Below, piece by piece: positions 15,505 through 24,793 of a stretch of 37,477 bases of DNA. The stretch covers positions 1 through 37,477 of the forward strand of contig NZ_JAQVEJ010000011.1 of the NCBI RefSeq assembly GCF_028698005.1, given 5' to 3'. Source of the DNA: Hydrogenophaga sp. (lineage in GTDB: Bacteria; Pseudomonadota; Gammaproteobacteria; Burkholderiales; Burkholderiaceae_C). Both the position numbers and the translations under genes were made by a program. The notes under the pieces are model-generated. The model did not search any database and was not told the origin of the DNA. It worked only from the letters and a program-made list of their open reading frames with translations. The stretch's first letter is position 1. Every line of letters begins with the position of its first letter.

Positions 15505-16935
15505 ATGGATACCACCACCACATCGCGTGCCGGCCGCTTGCTCACGATCTGGACGCCGGAGGACAAGGCCTTCTGGGCGCGGGAAGGCGAGGCCATCGCC
15601 AAGCTGAATCTGTGGATCTCGGTGCCAGCGCTGTTTCTGGCGTTTGCGGTCTGGCAGGTCTGGAGTGTGGTGGCGGTCAGCCTGCCCACCCTGGGCTTCA
15701 ACTACACCACGAACCAGTTGTTCTGGCTGGCGGCGGCACCGGCCCTCTCGGGCGCCACGCTGCGCATCTTCTATTCGTTCATGGTGCCCCTGGTCGGTGG
15801 CCGCCGCTGGACGGCGCTGTCCACGGCCAGCCTGCTGATCCCGACCATCGGCATCGGCATCGCGGTGCAGGACCCGTCCACGCCCTATCCCACGATGCTG
15901 GTGCTGGCGCTGCTGTGCGGCCTGGGCGGGGGCAATTTCAGTTCCAGCATGGCCAACATCAGCTACTTCTTCCCGAATGACCGCAAGGGGTCGGCGCTGG
16001 GGGTGAACGCGGGGCTGGGCAACCTGGGGGTGTCCGTCGTGCAGTTCCTGAGCCCGATCGTGGTGACCGTGGGCGTGCTCGGGGTTTTTGGCGGCGAACC
16101 GCAAACCATCGTGCGCGATGGCGAGCAGGTCAAGGTCTGGATGCAGAACGCGGCCTTCATCTGGGTGCCGTGGATCGCGCTGGCTGCCGTGATCGCCTGG
16201 TTCGTGATGAACGACGTGGCCGATGCCAAGGCCTCGGTCGCCGCGCAGGCGGCGATTTTCGGGCAGCCGCACAACTGGATCATGTGCCTGCTGTACCTGG
16301 GCACGTTCGGCTCCTTCATCGGCTTCGCGGCCGGTTTCCCGCTGCTGATCAAGAGCCAGTTCCCCGATGTGAACCCGCTGGCCTATGCCTGGCTGGGCCC
16401 GCTGGTCGGCGCCGTGGTGCGCCCATTCGGCGGCTGGCTGTCCGACAAGGTCGGTGGCGGTGTCGTGACGATGTGGAATTTCCTGGTGATGGCGCTGGCC
16501 GTGCTGGGTGTGCTGTGGTTCCTGCCCAAGGGAGCGGGCGGCTATGCGCTGCCCTTCGGTCCGGCGGGAGGCAGCTTCACGGGCTTTTTCCTGATGTTCC
16601 TGGTGCTGTTCGTCACCACCGGCATCGGCAACGGGTCGACCTTCCGGATGATCCCGGTGATCTTCAACACACTGGCCATGCGCGGTGCCGGCCCGGGCGC
16701 GGCCGAGCAGGCCGCCGCGATCAAGGAGGGCAACGTGCTGGGCGCCGCGGCCGTCGGTTTCGCGGGCGCGTTGGGTGCCTACGGCGGCTTCTTCATCCCC
16801 AAGAGCTACGGCAGCTCCATCGCCGCCACCGGCGGCCCCGAGGCCGCGCTGTGGATCTTTGTTGCCTTCTACCTGCTGTGCGTGGCCGTGACCTGGTGGT
16901 ACTACGCCCGTCGCCATGCCCCCATGCCCTGCTGA
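15505..16935 (+). CDS. narK2: Nitrate/nitrite antiporter, NarK2 type
   Basis: This 476-residue carrier is the second, more divergent NarK. The N-terminal cytoplasmic segment TIWTPEDKAFWAREGEAIA is characteristic of the NarK2/NarK group, as are GGGNFSSSMANISYFFPND and the extended loop with VRDGEQVKVWMQNAAFIW. NarK2-type proteins exchange cytoplasmic nitrite for periplasmic nitrate. In Paracoccus the two types are fused into one polypeptide; here they are separate and adjacent, as in Pseudomonas and Burkholderia. Narrow spacing to narK1 and narG (24 bp) indicates one operon. Confidence 0.92.
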   Translation: MDTTTTSRAGRLLTIWTPEDKAFWAREGEAIAKLNLWISVPALFLAFAVWQVWSVVAVSLPTLGFNYTTNQLFWLAAAPALSGATLRIFYSFMVPLVGGRRWTALSTASLLIPTIGIGIAVQDPSTPYPTMLVLALLCGLGGGNFSSSMANISYFFPNDRKGSALGVNAGLGNLGVSVVQFLSPIVVTVGVLGVFGGEPQTIVRDGEQVKVWMQNAAFIWVPWIALAAVIAWFVMNDVADAKASVAAQAAIFGQPHNWIMCLLYLGTFGSFIGFAAGFPLLIKSQFPDVNPLAYAWLGPLVGAVVRPFGGWLSDKVGGGVVTMWNFLVMALAVLGVLWFLPKGAGGYALPFGPAGGSFTGFFLMFLVLFVTTGIGNGSTFRMIPVIFNTLAMRGAGPGAAEQAAAIKEGNVLGAAAVGFAGALGAYGGFFIPKSYGSSIAATGGPEAALWIFVAFYLLCVAVTWWYYARRHAPMPC

Positions 16936-16959
16936 GTCCACCGAGAAAGAGATAAGACG

Positions 16960-19900
16960 ATGAGCCACTTCCTCGACCGCCTGACCCATTTCCGCCTGCC
17001 CAGGGAAAGCTTTTCCGGCGATCACGGCCGTACCACCGGCGAAGACCGTACCTGGGAGGACGCCTACCGCCAGCGCTGGTCGCACGACAAGATCGTGCGC
17101 AGCACGCACGGCGTGAACTGCACGGGTTCGTGCTCGTGGAAGATCTACGTCAAGGGCGGTATCGTGACCTGGGAGACCCAGCAGACCGATTACCCGCGCA
17201 CGCGCTGGGACATGCCCAACCACGAGCCGCGTGGCTGTGCACGCGGGGCCAGCTATTCCTGGTACCTCTACAGCGCCAACCGTGTCAAGTACCCGATGGT
17301 GCGTGGCCGGCTGCTGGCACGCTGGCGTGCCGCCCTGAAGGTCGCCAAGACCCCGGTCGATGCCTGGGCGCTGATCGCCGAGGACGATGCCGCGCGGCGC
17401 GACTACCAGCAGGTGCGCGGCATGGGGGGCTTCGTGCGCTCGCACTGGGACGAGGTCAACCAGCTGATTGCCGCGGCCAACGTCTACACGATCAAGCGGC
17501 ACGGGCCCGACCGCATCATCGGCTTCTCGCCCATCCCGGCCATGAGCATGGTCAGCTACGCGGCCGGCAGCCGCTACCTGAGCCTGATCGGCGGCGTGTG
17601 CATGAGCTTCTACGACTGGTACTGCGACCTGCCGCCGGCCTCGCCCCAGGTCTGGGGCGAGCAGACCGACGTGCCCGAATCGGCCGACTGGTACAACTCG
17701 AACTACATCATCGCCTGGGGCTCCAACGTGCCGCAGACGCGCACGCCCGATGCGCACTTCTTCACCGAGGTGCGCTACAAGGGGGCCAAGACCGTGGCCG
17801 TGACGCCGGACTACAGCGAGGTCGCCAAGCTGGCCGACCTCTGGCTGCACCCCAAGCAGGGCACCGATGCGGCGCTGGCCATGGCGATGGGCCACGTGGC
17901 GCTCAACGAGTTCTATTTCAAGACCCGGTCGGCGTACTTCGACGACTACGCGCGCCGCTACACCGACCTGCCGATGCTGGTGCTGCTGCGGGAACACACC
18001 CTGCCCGATGGCAGCGTGGTGCAGGTGCCCGACCGCTACCTGCGTGCCAGCGACTTCAACGGCGACCTGGGGCAGCAGAACAACCCGGACTGGAAGACCA
18101 TCGCCTTCGACACCGACGGCCGCGCCGTGCTGCCGCATGGCTCGATCGGCTTTCGCTGGGGCGCCGAGGGCCGCGACGACGCCGGCAAGTGGAACCTGGA
18201 GGCGAAGGAGGCACGCCACGGCGCCGAGGTCCGGCTCAAGCTGTCGGTGCTGGAGGACGGCAGCCAGGAGAGCGAGATCGTGGACGTCGGCTTTCCCTAC
18301 TTCGGCGGCATCGAGACGCCACATTTCACGGCCAACGAACAGCAGGGCGACGTGAACCGCGCCCGGGTACCGGCCGTGCGCCTGCGCCTGGGCAAGGCGG
18401 GCGACATCCGCGAGGCGCTGGTCGCCACGGTGTTCGACCTGCAGGCCGCGCAGTACGGGATCGACCGCGGGCTGGGCAGCGGCGCCGCCAGCTACGACGA
18501 CAACGCACCTTACACGCCGGCCTGGGCCGAGCACATCACTGGCGTGCCGCGCCAGCAGGTCATCGCCGTGGCGCGCGAGTTCGCCGCCAACGCCGACAAG
18601 ACCCGGGGCAAGTCCATGGTCATCATCGGTGCGGCGATGAACCACTGGTACCACTGCGACATGAACTACCGTGGTGTCATCAACCTGCTGATGATGTGCG
18701 GTTGCATCGGCCAGAGCGGCGGCGGCTGGTCGCACTACGTCGGCCAGGAGAAACTGCGCCCGCAGACTGGCTGGACGGCGCTGGCCTTCGCGCTCGACTG
18801 GGCGCGCCCGCCGCGTCAGCAGAACAGCACCAGTTTCTTCTACGCGCACACCGACCAGTGGCGCTACGAGAAGCTGGGCGTGGACGAGATCGTCAGCCCG
18901 CTGGCCGACCGCGAGCGATTCGGCGGCAGCATGATCGACTACAACGTGCGCGCCGAACGCATGGGCTGGCTGCCCAGCGCGCCGCAGCTCAGAACCAACC
19001 CGCTGGGCATCGCCGCCCAGGCCGAGGCCGCAGGCCTGTCGCCGCGCGACTACGTGGCGCGGGCGTTGACCGACGGCCGCCTGCAGATGAGCTGCGAGGA
19101 CCCGGACGCGCCGGAAAACTGGCCGCGCAACCTGTTTGTCTGGCGCTCCAACCTGCTGGGCTCCAGCGGCAAGGGCCACGAGTATTTCTGCAAGCACCTG
19201 CTGGGCACCGAGAACGGCGTGCAGGGCAAGGACCTGGGGCTCGGTGACGCCCGGCCCGAAGAGGTCACCTGGCATGCCGATGCGCCGCAGGGCAAGCTGG
19301 ACCTGCTGGTCACGCTCGACTTCCGGATGAGCACGACCTGCCTGTACTCCGACATCGTGCTGCCCACCGCGAGCTGGTACGAAAAGAACGACCTCAACAC
19401 CAGCGACATGCACCCCTTCATCCACCCGCTGTCGGCGGCCGTGGACCCGGTGTGGGAGTCGCGCAGCGACTGGGAGATCTACAAAGGCTTTGCCAAGGCC
19501 TTCAGCGAGGTCTGCGTGGGCCATCTGGGCGTCGAGCGCGACACCGTGCTCACGCCGCTGATGCACGACACGCCGGCCGAGCTGGCACAGCCCTATGGTG
19601 TGGCCGAGTGGAAGAAGGGCGAGTGTGAGCTGATTCCCGGCAAGACGGCGCCGCAGGTCACGGTGGTCGAGCGCGACTACCCGAACCTGTACAAGCGCTT
19701 CACGGCCCTGGGCCCGCTGATGGACACGCTCGGCAATGGCGGCAAGGGCATCGCCTGGGCGACCGGCACCGAGGTCGAGCAGCTTGGCCAGCTCAACGGC
19801 ATCACCGCCGAGCCCGGCGCCACCGAGGGCCGCCCGCGCATCGTCAGCGACATCGACGCCTGCGAGGTGATCCTGCAACTGGCGCCCGAGACCAACGGCC

Positions 19901-20766
19901 ACGTTGCCGTCAAGGCCTGGGAAGCGCTGTCCAGGGCGACCGGTCGTGACCACAAACACCTGGCGCTGTACCGCGAGGACGAGAAGATCCGCTACCGCGA
20001 CATCCAGGCGCAACCGCGCAAGATCATCTCCAGCCCGACCTGGAGCGGCATCGAGAGCGAGACGGTGAGCTACAACGCCGGCTATACCAACGTGCATGAG
20101 CTGATCCCGTGGCGCACGCTCACCGGTCGCCAGCAGTTCTACCAGGATCACCCCTGGATGATCGCCTTTGGCGAAGGGTTCAGCAGCTACCGACCGCCGA
20201 TCGACATGAAGGCCACCCACGGCATGCAGGGCATCAGGCCGAACGGCCATCCCGAGATCCAGCTGAACTTCATCACGCCGCACCAGAAGTGGGGCATCCA
20301 CAGCACCTACACCGACAACCTGCTGATGCTGACCTTGAACCGGGGCGGTCCGGTGGCCTGGATCAGCGAGGAAGATGCCCAACGCGCCGGCATCGAGGAC
20401 AACGACTGGATGGAGATGTTCAACCTGAACGGCGCGGTGGCCGTGCGCGCGGTGGTCAGCCAGCGCGTCAAGCCCGGCATGGTGATGATGTACCACGCGC
20501 AGGAAAAGATCATCAACACGCCCGGCAGCGAGATCACCGGCGTGCGCGGCGGCATCCACAACTCGGTCACGCGCATCGTGCTCAAGCCCACCCACATGAT
20601 CGGCGGCTACGCGCAGTACAGCTACGGCTTCAACTACTACGGGACCATCGGCACCAACCGCGACGAGTTCGTGGTGGTGCGCAAGATGGCCAAGGTGGAC
20701 TGGCTCGACACACCGCGCGGTGACCACCTGGCGGCGGCCTACCAATCGCAGGGTGAGAACCCCTGA
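16960..20766 (+). CDS. narG: Respiratory nitrate reductase alpha subunit NarG
   Basis: This 1268-residue subunit holds the molybdenum bis-MGD site that reduces nitrate to nitrite on the cytoplasmic side of the membrane. The FS0 [4Fe-4S] ligands are His50, Cys54, Cys58 and Cys93 (HGVNCTGSCSW and PRGCARG), each one position later than in E. coli NarG. The Mo ligand equivalent to E. coli Asp222 is Asp223 (YCDLPPASP). Long family stretches are intact (GEQTDVPESADW, CLYSDIVLPTASWYEKNDLN, MVMMYHAQEKIINTPG). There is no Tat signal, as expected. Length is close to that of E. coli (1247). It is followed by narH after 28 bp. Confidence 0.98.
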   Translation: MSHFLDRLTHFRLPRESFSGDHGRTTGEDRTWEDAYRQRWSHDKIVRSTHGVNCTGSCSWKIYVKGGIVTWETQQTDYPRTRWDMPNHEPRGCARGASYSWYLYSANRVKYPMVRGRLLARWRAALKVAKTPVDAWALIAEDDAARRDYQQVRGMGGFVRSHWDEVNQLIAAANVYTIKRHGPDRIIGFSPIPAMSMVSYAAGSRYLSLIGGVCMSFYDWYCDLPPASPQVWGEQTDVPESADWYNSNYIIAWGSNVPQTRTPDAHFFTEVRYKGAKTVAVTPDYSEVAKLADLWLHPKQGTDAALAMAMGHVALNEFYFKTRSAYFDDYARRYTDLPMLVLLREHTLPDGSVVQVPDRYLRASDFNGDLGQQNNPDWKTIAFDTDGRAVLPHGSIGFRWGAEGRDDAGKWNLEAKEARHGAEVRLKLSVLEDGSQESEIVDVGFPYFGGIETPHFTANEQQGDVNRARVPAVRLRLGKAGDIREALVATVFDLQAAQYGIDRGLGSGAASYDDNAPYTPAWAEHITGVPRQQVIAVAREFAANADKTRGKSMVIIGAAMNHWYHCDMNYRGVINLLMMCGCIGQSGGGWSHYVGQEKLRPQTGWTALAFALDWARPPRQQNSTSFFYAHTDQWRYEKLGVDEIVSPLADRERFGGSMIDYNVRAERMGWLPSAPQLRTNPLGIAAQAEAAGLSPRDYVARALTDGRLQMSCEDPDAPENWPRNLFVWRSNLLGSSGKGHEYFCKHLLGTENGVQGKDLGLGDARPEEVTWHADAPQGKLDLLVTLDFRMSTTCLYSDIVLPTASWYEKNDLNTSDMHPFIHPLSAAVDPVWESRSDWEIYKGFAKAFSEVCVGHLGVERDTVLTPLMHDTPAELAQPYGVAEWKKGECELIPGKTAPQVTVVERDYPNLYKRFTALGPLMDTLGNGGKGIAWATGTEVEQLGQLNGITAEPGATEGRPRIVSDIDACEVILQLAPETNGHVAVKAWEALSRATGRDHKHLALYREDEKIRYRDIQAQPRKIISSPTWSGIESETVSYNAGYTNVHELIPWRTLTGRQQFYQDHPWMIAFGEGFSSYRPPIDMKATHGMQGIRPNGHPEIQLNFITPHQKWGIHSTYTDNLLMLTLNRGGPVAWISEEDAQRAGIEDNDWMEMFNLNGAVAVRAVVSQRVKPGMVMMYHAQEKIINTPGSEITGVRGGIHNSVTRIVLKPTHMIGGYAQYSYGFNYYGTIGTNRDEFVVVRKMAKVDWLDTPRGDHLAAAYQSQGENP

Positions 20767-20794
20767 GCAGCAGCACAACGACAAGGAACCCGCG

Positions 20795-22318
20795 ATGAAA
20801 GTCAGAGCACAGATCGGCATGGTGCTGAACCTGGACAAGTGCATCGGCTGCCACACCTGCAGCGTGACCTGCAAGAACGTCTGGACCAGCCGCCCCGGTG
20901 TCGAGTACGCCTGGTTCAACAACGTCGAGACCAAGCCCGGCATCGGCTACCCCAAGGAGTGGGAAAACCAGGACAAATGGAACGGTGGCTGGACGCGCAA
21001 GGCCGACGGCTCCATCGTGCCGCGCCAGGGCGGCCGGTGGCAACTGCTGATGAAGATCTTCGCCAACCCCAACCTGCCGGAGATCGACGACTACTACGAG
21101 CCCTTCACCTTCGACTACGACCACCTGCACAGCGCCCGGGAGATGAAGGCGGCACCCACCGCGCGCCCGCGCAGCCTGATCACGGGCCAGCGCATGGAGA
21201 AGATCGAGTGGGGACCGAACTGGGAGGAGATCCTGGGCGGCGAGTTCAGCAAGCGCAGCCGGGACGTCAACTTCGAGCAGGTGCAAAAGGACATCTACGG
21301 CCAGTTCGAGAGCACCTTCATGATGTACCTGCCGCGTCTGTGCGAGCACTGTCTCAACCCGGCCTGCGTGGCGTCGTGCCCCTCGGGCTCGATCTACAAG
21401 CGCGAGGAAGACGGCATCGTGCTGATCGACCAGGACAAATGCCGTGGTTGGCGCATGTGCGTGAGTGGCTGCCCCTACAAGAAGATCTACTACAACTGGA
21501 AGAGCGGCAAGGCCGAGAAGTGCATCTTCTGCTACCCGCGCATCGAGGCCGGGCAGCCCACCGTGTGCTCGGAGACCTGCGTGGGCCGCATCCGCTACCT
21601 GGGCGTGCTGCTGTACGACGCCGACCGCATCGAGGCCGCCGCCAGCGTCGAAAAGGACATCGACCTGTACCAAGCCCAGCTCGACATCTTCCTGGATCCG
21701 AACGATCCTGCCGTGATCGCACAGGCGCGTGCCGATGGCGTGCCCGAAGCCTGGCTGATCGCCGCGCGCAACAGCCCGGTCTACAAGATGGCCGTGGACT
21801 GGAAGGTGGCGCTGCCGCTGCACCCGGAATACCGCACCCTGCCCATGGTCTGGTACGTGCCGCCGCTGTCGCCCATCACCGCGGCCACCAATGCCGGCCA
21901 CGTGGGTGCCAACGGCGAGCTGCCCGACGTGAACCAGCTGCGCATCCCGGTCAAGTACCTGGCCAATCTGCTGACGGCGGGCGACACCGTGCCCGTGGTG
22001 CGCGCGCTCGAGCGCATGCTGGCCATGCGTGCCTGGCAGCGTGGCAAGCACGTGGATGGCGTGCCCAACCAGGCCGCCATCGACCAGGTCGGCCTGAGCG
22101 CCGCCGAGGTCGAGGCGATGTACCACGTGATGGCCATTGCCAACTACGAGGACCGCTTCGTGATCCCGACCACACACCGCGAGTACGCCGAGAACGCCTT
22201 CAACGTGCGCGGCGGTTGCGGCTTCTCCTTCGGCAATGGCTGCAGCGAGGGCGTGACCGAGACCAGCCTGTTCGGCAGCGAGAAGAAGCGCACCATTCCG
22301 ATCAAGGCGTCGTTGTGA
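20795..22318 (+). CDS. narH: Respiratory nitrate reductase beta subunit NarH
   Basis: This 507-residue iron-sulfur subunit passes electrons from the NarI hemes to NarG. Four cysteine groups are seen: CIGCHTCSVTC, CEHCLNPACVASCP, CRGWRMCVSGCP and CIFCYPRIEAGQPTVCSETC. The third group has Trp in place of one Cys, the feature that makes that centre a [3Fe-4S] cluster in E. coli NarH. The start is the ATG at 20795, directly before the conserved MKVRAQIGMVLNLDKCIGC. Slightly upstream codons are open but overlap the end of narG. narJ follows after 11 bp. Confidence 0.98.
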   Translation: MKVRAQIGMVLNLDKCIGCHTCSVTCKNVWTSRPGVEYAWFNNVETKPGIGYPKEWENQDKWNGGWTRKADGSIVPRQGGRWQLLMKIFANPNLPEIDDYYEPFTFDYDHLHSAREMKAAPTARPRSLITGQRMEKIEWGPNWEEILGGEFSKRSRDVNFEQVQKDIYGQFESTFMMYLPRLCEHCLNPACVASCPSGSIYKREEDGIVLIDQDKCRGWRMCVSGCPYKKIYYNWKSGKAEKCIFCYPRIEAGQPTVCSETCVGRIRYLGVLLYDADRIEAAASVEKDIDLYQAQLDIFLDPNDPAVIAQARADGVPEAWLIAARNSPVYKMAVDWKVALPLHPEYRTLPMVWYVPPLSPITAATNAGHVGANGELPDVNQLRIPVKYLANLLTAGDTVPVVRALERMLAMRAWQRGKHVDGVPNQAAIDQVGLSAAEVEAMYHVMAIANYEDRFVIPTTHREYAENAFNVRGGCGFSFGNGCSEGVTETSLFGSEKKRTIPIKASL

Positions 22319-22329
22319 GGAGCGTGGAC

Positions 22330-23013
22330 ATGACAGAGCCCATCACCTTCACCCTGCGCGCGCTGGCCCACCTGCTGCGCTATCCCGACGCCGCCATGCG
22401 CGCCCATCTGGCCGACATCCCTGCCGTGCTGGATGCCGAGGGCGCGCTCGGCCGCGTGCGCCGGGCCGAGCTCGACGCGCTGATGGACCGGTTGCTGGCC
22501 GAAGGGCTGGACGCCGAGGCCACCTATGTGGACCTGTTCGACCGCGGGCGCGGCACCGCGCTGCACCTGTTCGAGCACGTGCATGGCGATTCGCGCGACC
22601 GCGGCCCGGCCATGGTCGACCTGGTACGGACCTATGAGCAGGCCGGCCTGCTGCTCGACCCCACCGAGCTGCCCGACCACCTGACGGTGCTGCTGGAATA
22701 CGCCTCGACCCAGCCGGCACGCGAGGCACGCGCCTTCATCGGCGAGTTCGCCCACATCCTGCGCTCGATCGGGGCCGCGCTGCAGCGCCGTGAAAGCGAC
22801 TACACGGCCGTGATGGCCGCGGTGCTCGAGGTGGCCGGCCAGCCGCTGCGGGACGACGCCCCGCCGGCGGCGGAAGAATCGCTGGATGCCAGCTGGGAAG
22901 AGCCCGCTGCCTTCGATGGCTGCTCGACGCAAGGCCAGGCTTCGCCCGGCATGCCGCAACCCGTCCACCTGATCCGCCGCCCGCCGCCTGCCACCGGTGG
23001 CCACGTCCGCTGA
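22330..23013 (+). CDS. narJ: Nitrate reductase molybdenum cofactor assembly chaperone NarJ
   Basis: This 227-residue all-helical protein belongs to the TorD/DmsD/NarJ chaperone family. It binds apo-NarG, helps insert the molybdenum cofactor and controls attachment of NarGH to NarI. Typical features are the early LAHLLRYPDAAM motif, YVDLFDRGRGTALHLFEHVHGDSRDRG (LFEHVHGDSRDRG being a family hallmark) and LPDHLTVLLEYAS. The C-terminal 40 residues (from about ASWEEPAAFDGC) are a variable, low-complexity tail. Its place between narH and narI is standard. narI begins 15 bp later. Confidence 0.95.
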   Translation: MTEPITFTLRALAHLLRYPDAAMRAHLADIPAVLDAEGALGRVRRAELDALMDRLLAEGLDAEATYVDLFDRGRGTALHLFEHVHGDSRDRGPAMVDLVRTYEQAGLLLDPTELPDHLTVLLEYASTQPAREARAFIGEFAHILRSIGAALQRRESDYTAVMAAVLEVAGQPLRDDAPPAAEESLDASWEEPAAFDGCSTQGQASPGMPQPVHLIRRPPPATGGHVR

Positions 23014-23028
23014 ACCGAGGAGCCTGCC

Positions 23029-23766
23029 ATGCCACTGGTCGTCCACAATTTTCTGTTCAACGTCTACCCCTACATCTGTCTCGCGGTGTTCCTGATGGGC
23101 AGCCTGGCGCGCTTCGACCGCGACCAGTACACGTGGAAGAGCGATTCGTCGCAAATGCTGCGTGCGCGCCAGTTGCGCTGGGGCAGCAACCTCTTTCACG
23201 TCGGCATCCTGTTCCTGCTGCTCGGCCACACCGTGGGTCTGCTGACGCCGCATTTCATGTACGAGTGGCTGATCACCGCACCCCAGAAGCAGATGCTGGC
23301 CATCGTCTCGGGTGGCGTCGCCGGCGTCGTCTGCTTCGTCGGTCTGACGATGCTGCTGCACCGGCGCGTGTTCGATCCCCGGATCCGGCTGACCAGCCAC
23401 CGCACGGACCTGGCGATCCTGATCATCCTGTGGGTGCAACTGGTGCTGGGCCTGGTGACACTGCCGTTCTCGTACAGCCACCGTGCCGATGCCAGTGCCA
23501 TGCTGATCCTGGCCGACTGGGCGCAGCGCATCGTCACCTTCCGGCCCGATGCCAGTGCCCTGGTGGCGCTGGACTGGCCGTTCAAGGTCCACATGGTGCT
23601 GGGCATGACGATCTTCCTGCTGTTCCCGTTCAGCCGGCTGGTCCATGTCTGGAGCGGCTTCGCGTCGGTGGCCTACCTGTTCCGGCCTTATCAGCTGGTG
23701 CGCTCGCGCCGCCTGAACCTGCCGGCCGCGCACGCGCCGGCCAAGCACCCGGGAGGTCAGGCATGA
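23029..23766 (+). CDS. narI: Respiratory nitrate reductase gamma subunit NarI
   Basis: This 245-residue membrane cytochrome b oxidises quinol and passes electrons to NarH. It has five predicted membrane helices. Heme ligands equivalent to E. coli His56 and His66 are His57 and His67 (SNLFHVGILFLLLGHTVG); the later pair lies in FKVHMVLGMTIFLLFPFSRL and SRLVHVW. Family phrases such as LTPHFMYEWLI and KYQLV-like RPYQLVRSRR are present. The stop overlaps the start of the parvulin gene (ATGA), indicating translational coupling. Confidence 0.97.
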   Translation: MPLVVHNFLFNVYPYICLAVFLMGSLARFDRDQYTWKSDSSQMLRARQLRWGSNLFHVGILFLLLGHTVGLLTPHFMYEWLITAPQKQMLAIVSGGVAGVVCFVGLTMLLHRRVFDPRIRLTSHRTDLAILIILWVQLVLGLVTLPFSYSHRADASAMLILADWAQRIVTFRPDASALVALDWPFKVHMVLGMTIFLLFPFSRLVHVWSGFASVAYLFRPYQLVRSRRLNLPAAHAPAKHPGGQA

Positions 23767-24644
23767 GCGCGCAGGGCGCACACCAGGGGTGCGGGGGCGG
23801 CTGCTCCTGCCAGGGGGATGCGGGGCACGATGTGCCGCGCATCGAGGCACCGGTGGAAGTGCCCGCCGACTGGTGCGCGCCGCAGGTCAACGGCGTTGCC
23901 CTGTGCGGCCCCGCCGAGTTGCTCGACACCGCGGCGTTGCGCCAGCGTGCCTGCACCGAGTTGCTGCGCCAGGCGGCCATCGGGCAGGGGCTGCTCGACC
24001 GGGACGACCCGGTGCCCGAGGGCGGTGTGATCAGCGAAGCCGCCGGCCAGGCCATCGAGCGCCTGCTCGATGCCGCGCTGCCGCTGCCCGAACCCGACGA
24101 GGACGCCTGCCGCCGGCACTATGTCGCCCATGCCGCACGCTATGCACACGGCGAGCGGGTGCGCGCGCGTCACGTGCTGTTCGCCGTGACCCCGGGCGTG
24201 GATGTCAACGCCCTGCGCCAGCGGGCCGAGGCCTGTCTGCTCGACGTGCGCAATGCCACGCCCGAGGAACGCGCCGCCGGCGACCGCTTCGCGCAGGTGG
24301 CTGCCGTCAGCAGCAACTGCCCCAGTGGCGCGCAGGGGGGTGAGCTGGGCTGGCTGACGCGCGAGGACTGCGCGCCCGAGTTCGCGCGCGAGCTGTTCGG
24401 TCAGACCGAGATCGGCGTATTGCCGCGCCTGGTGCACAGCCGCTTCGGTTTGCATGTGGTCGAGGTGCTGGCGCGCGAAAGCGGCCGCGTGCCGCCGTTC
24501 GAGCAGGTGCGCCATGCGGTCTCGCAGGCCCTGCACCAGCAAAGCTTCGCCACGGCACTGTCGCAGTATCTGCGACTGCTGGCCGGCCAGGCGCGGGTGT
24601 CCGGCGTCGACCTCGATGGCGCACCGTCCCCGCTCGTGCAATAG
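23763..24644 (+). CDS. Parvulin-type (PpiC) peptidyl-prolyl isomerase of the nar operon
   Basis: This 293-residue protein has an N-terminal SurA/NifM-like helical region (about residues 30-120) and a PpiC rotamase domain (about 135-235). Recognisable parvulin segments are RARHVLFAV, RFAQVAAVSSNCPSGAQGGE LGWL and PRLVHSRFGLHVVEVL. The first 25 residues hold CGGGCSC flanked by His residues, a possible metal-binding patch. A PpiC gene directly after narI is also known in Pseudomonas aeruginosa, so a role in folding or maturation of nitrate reductase is plausible but inferred. No signal peptide is seen, suggesting a cytoplasmic location. It overlaps narI by 4 bp. Confidence 0.88.
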   Translation: MSAQGAHQGCGGGCSCQGDAGHDVPRIEAPVEVPADWCAPQVNGVALCGPAELLDTAALRQRACTELLRQAAIGQGLLDRDDPVPEGGVISEAAGQAIERLLDAALPLPEPDEDACRRHYVAHAARYAHGERVRARHVLFAVTPGVDVNALRQRAEACLLDVRNATPEERAAGDRFAQVAAVSSNCPSGAQGGELGWLTREDCAPEFARELFGQTEIGVLPRLVHSRFGLHVVEVLARESGRVPPFEQVRHAVSQALHQQSFATALSQYLRLLAGQARVSGVDLDGAPSPLVQ

Positions 24645-24655
24645 GGCCGACCGCG

Positions 24656-24679
24656 ACCGGCGGCCGCCCCACCGCCGGT
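24656..24679 (+). terminator. Hairpin after the nar operon
   Basis: ACCGGCGG and CCGCCGGT form a perfect 8-bp stem with an 8-nt loop, 11 bp after the PpiC stop. No strict T-run follows (GGTTTGC). It may reduce read-through from nar into narXL. Confidence 0.4.
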
Positions 24680-24793
24680 GGTTTGCGGCGACAATGCAAG
24701 ACGCATGTGCGGGTTTTTCTTCTGGGAAAAATAGTGTGAGCAGGCCCTGGGGTGGTTCCGCAAGGGTGCTGCGCCACAACATGGTCTTTGCCG

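Noticed and set aside
15385-20943. 1852-codon open frame on the minus strand
   Set aside because: It lies wholly opposite narK1-narK2-narG, which have unmistakable motifs. The product is His/Arg/Gly/Val-rich with no domain, a GC-bias artefact of the antisense strand.
24714-24731. TTTTTC/GAAAAA inverted repeat upstream of narX
   Set aside because: A short A/T stem with no known regulator match and too weak for a terminator; recorded only here.
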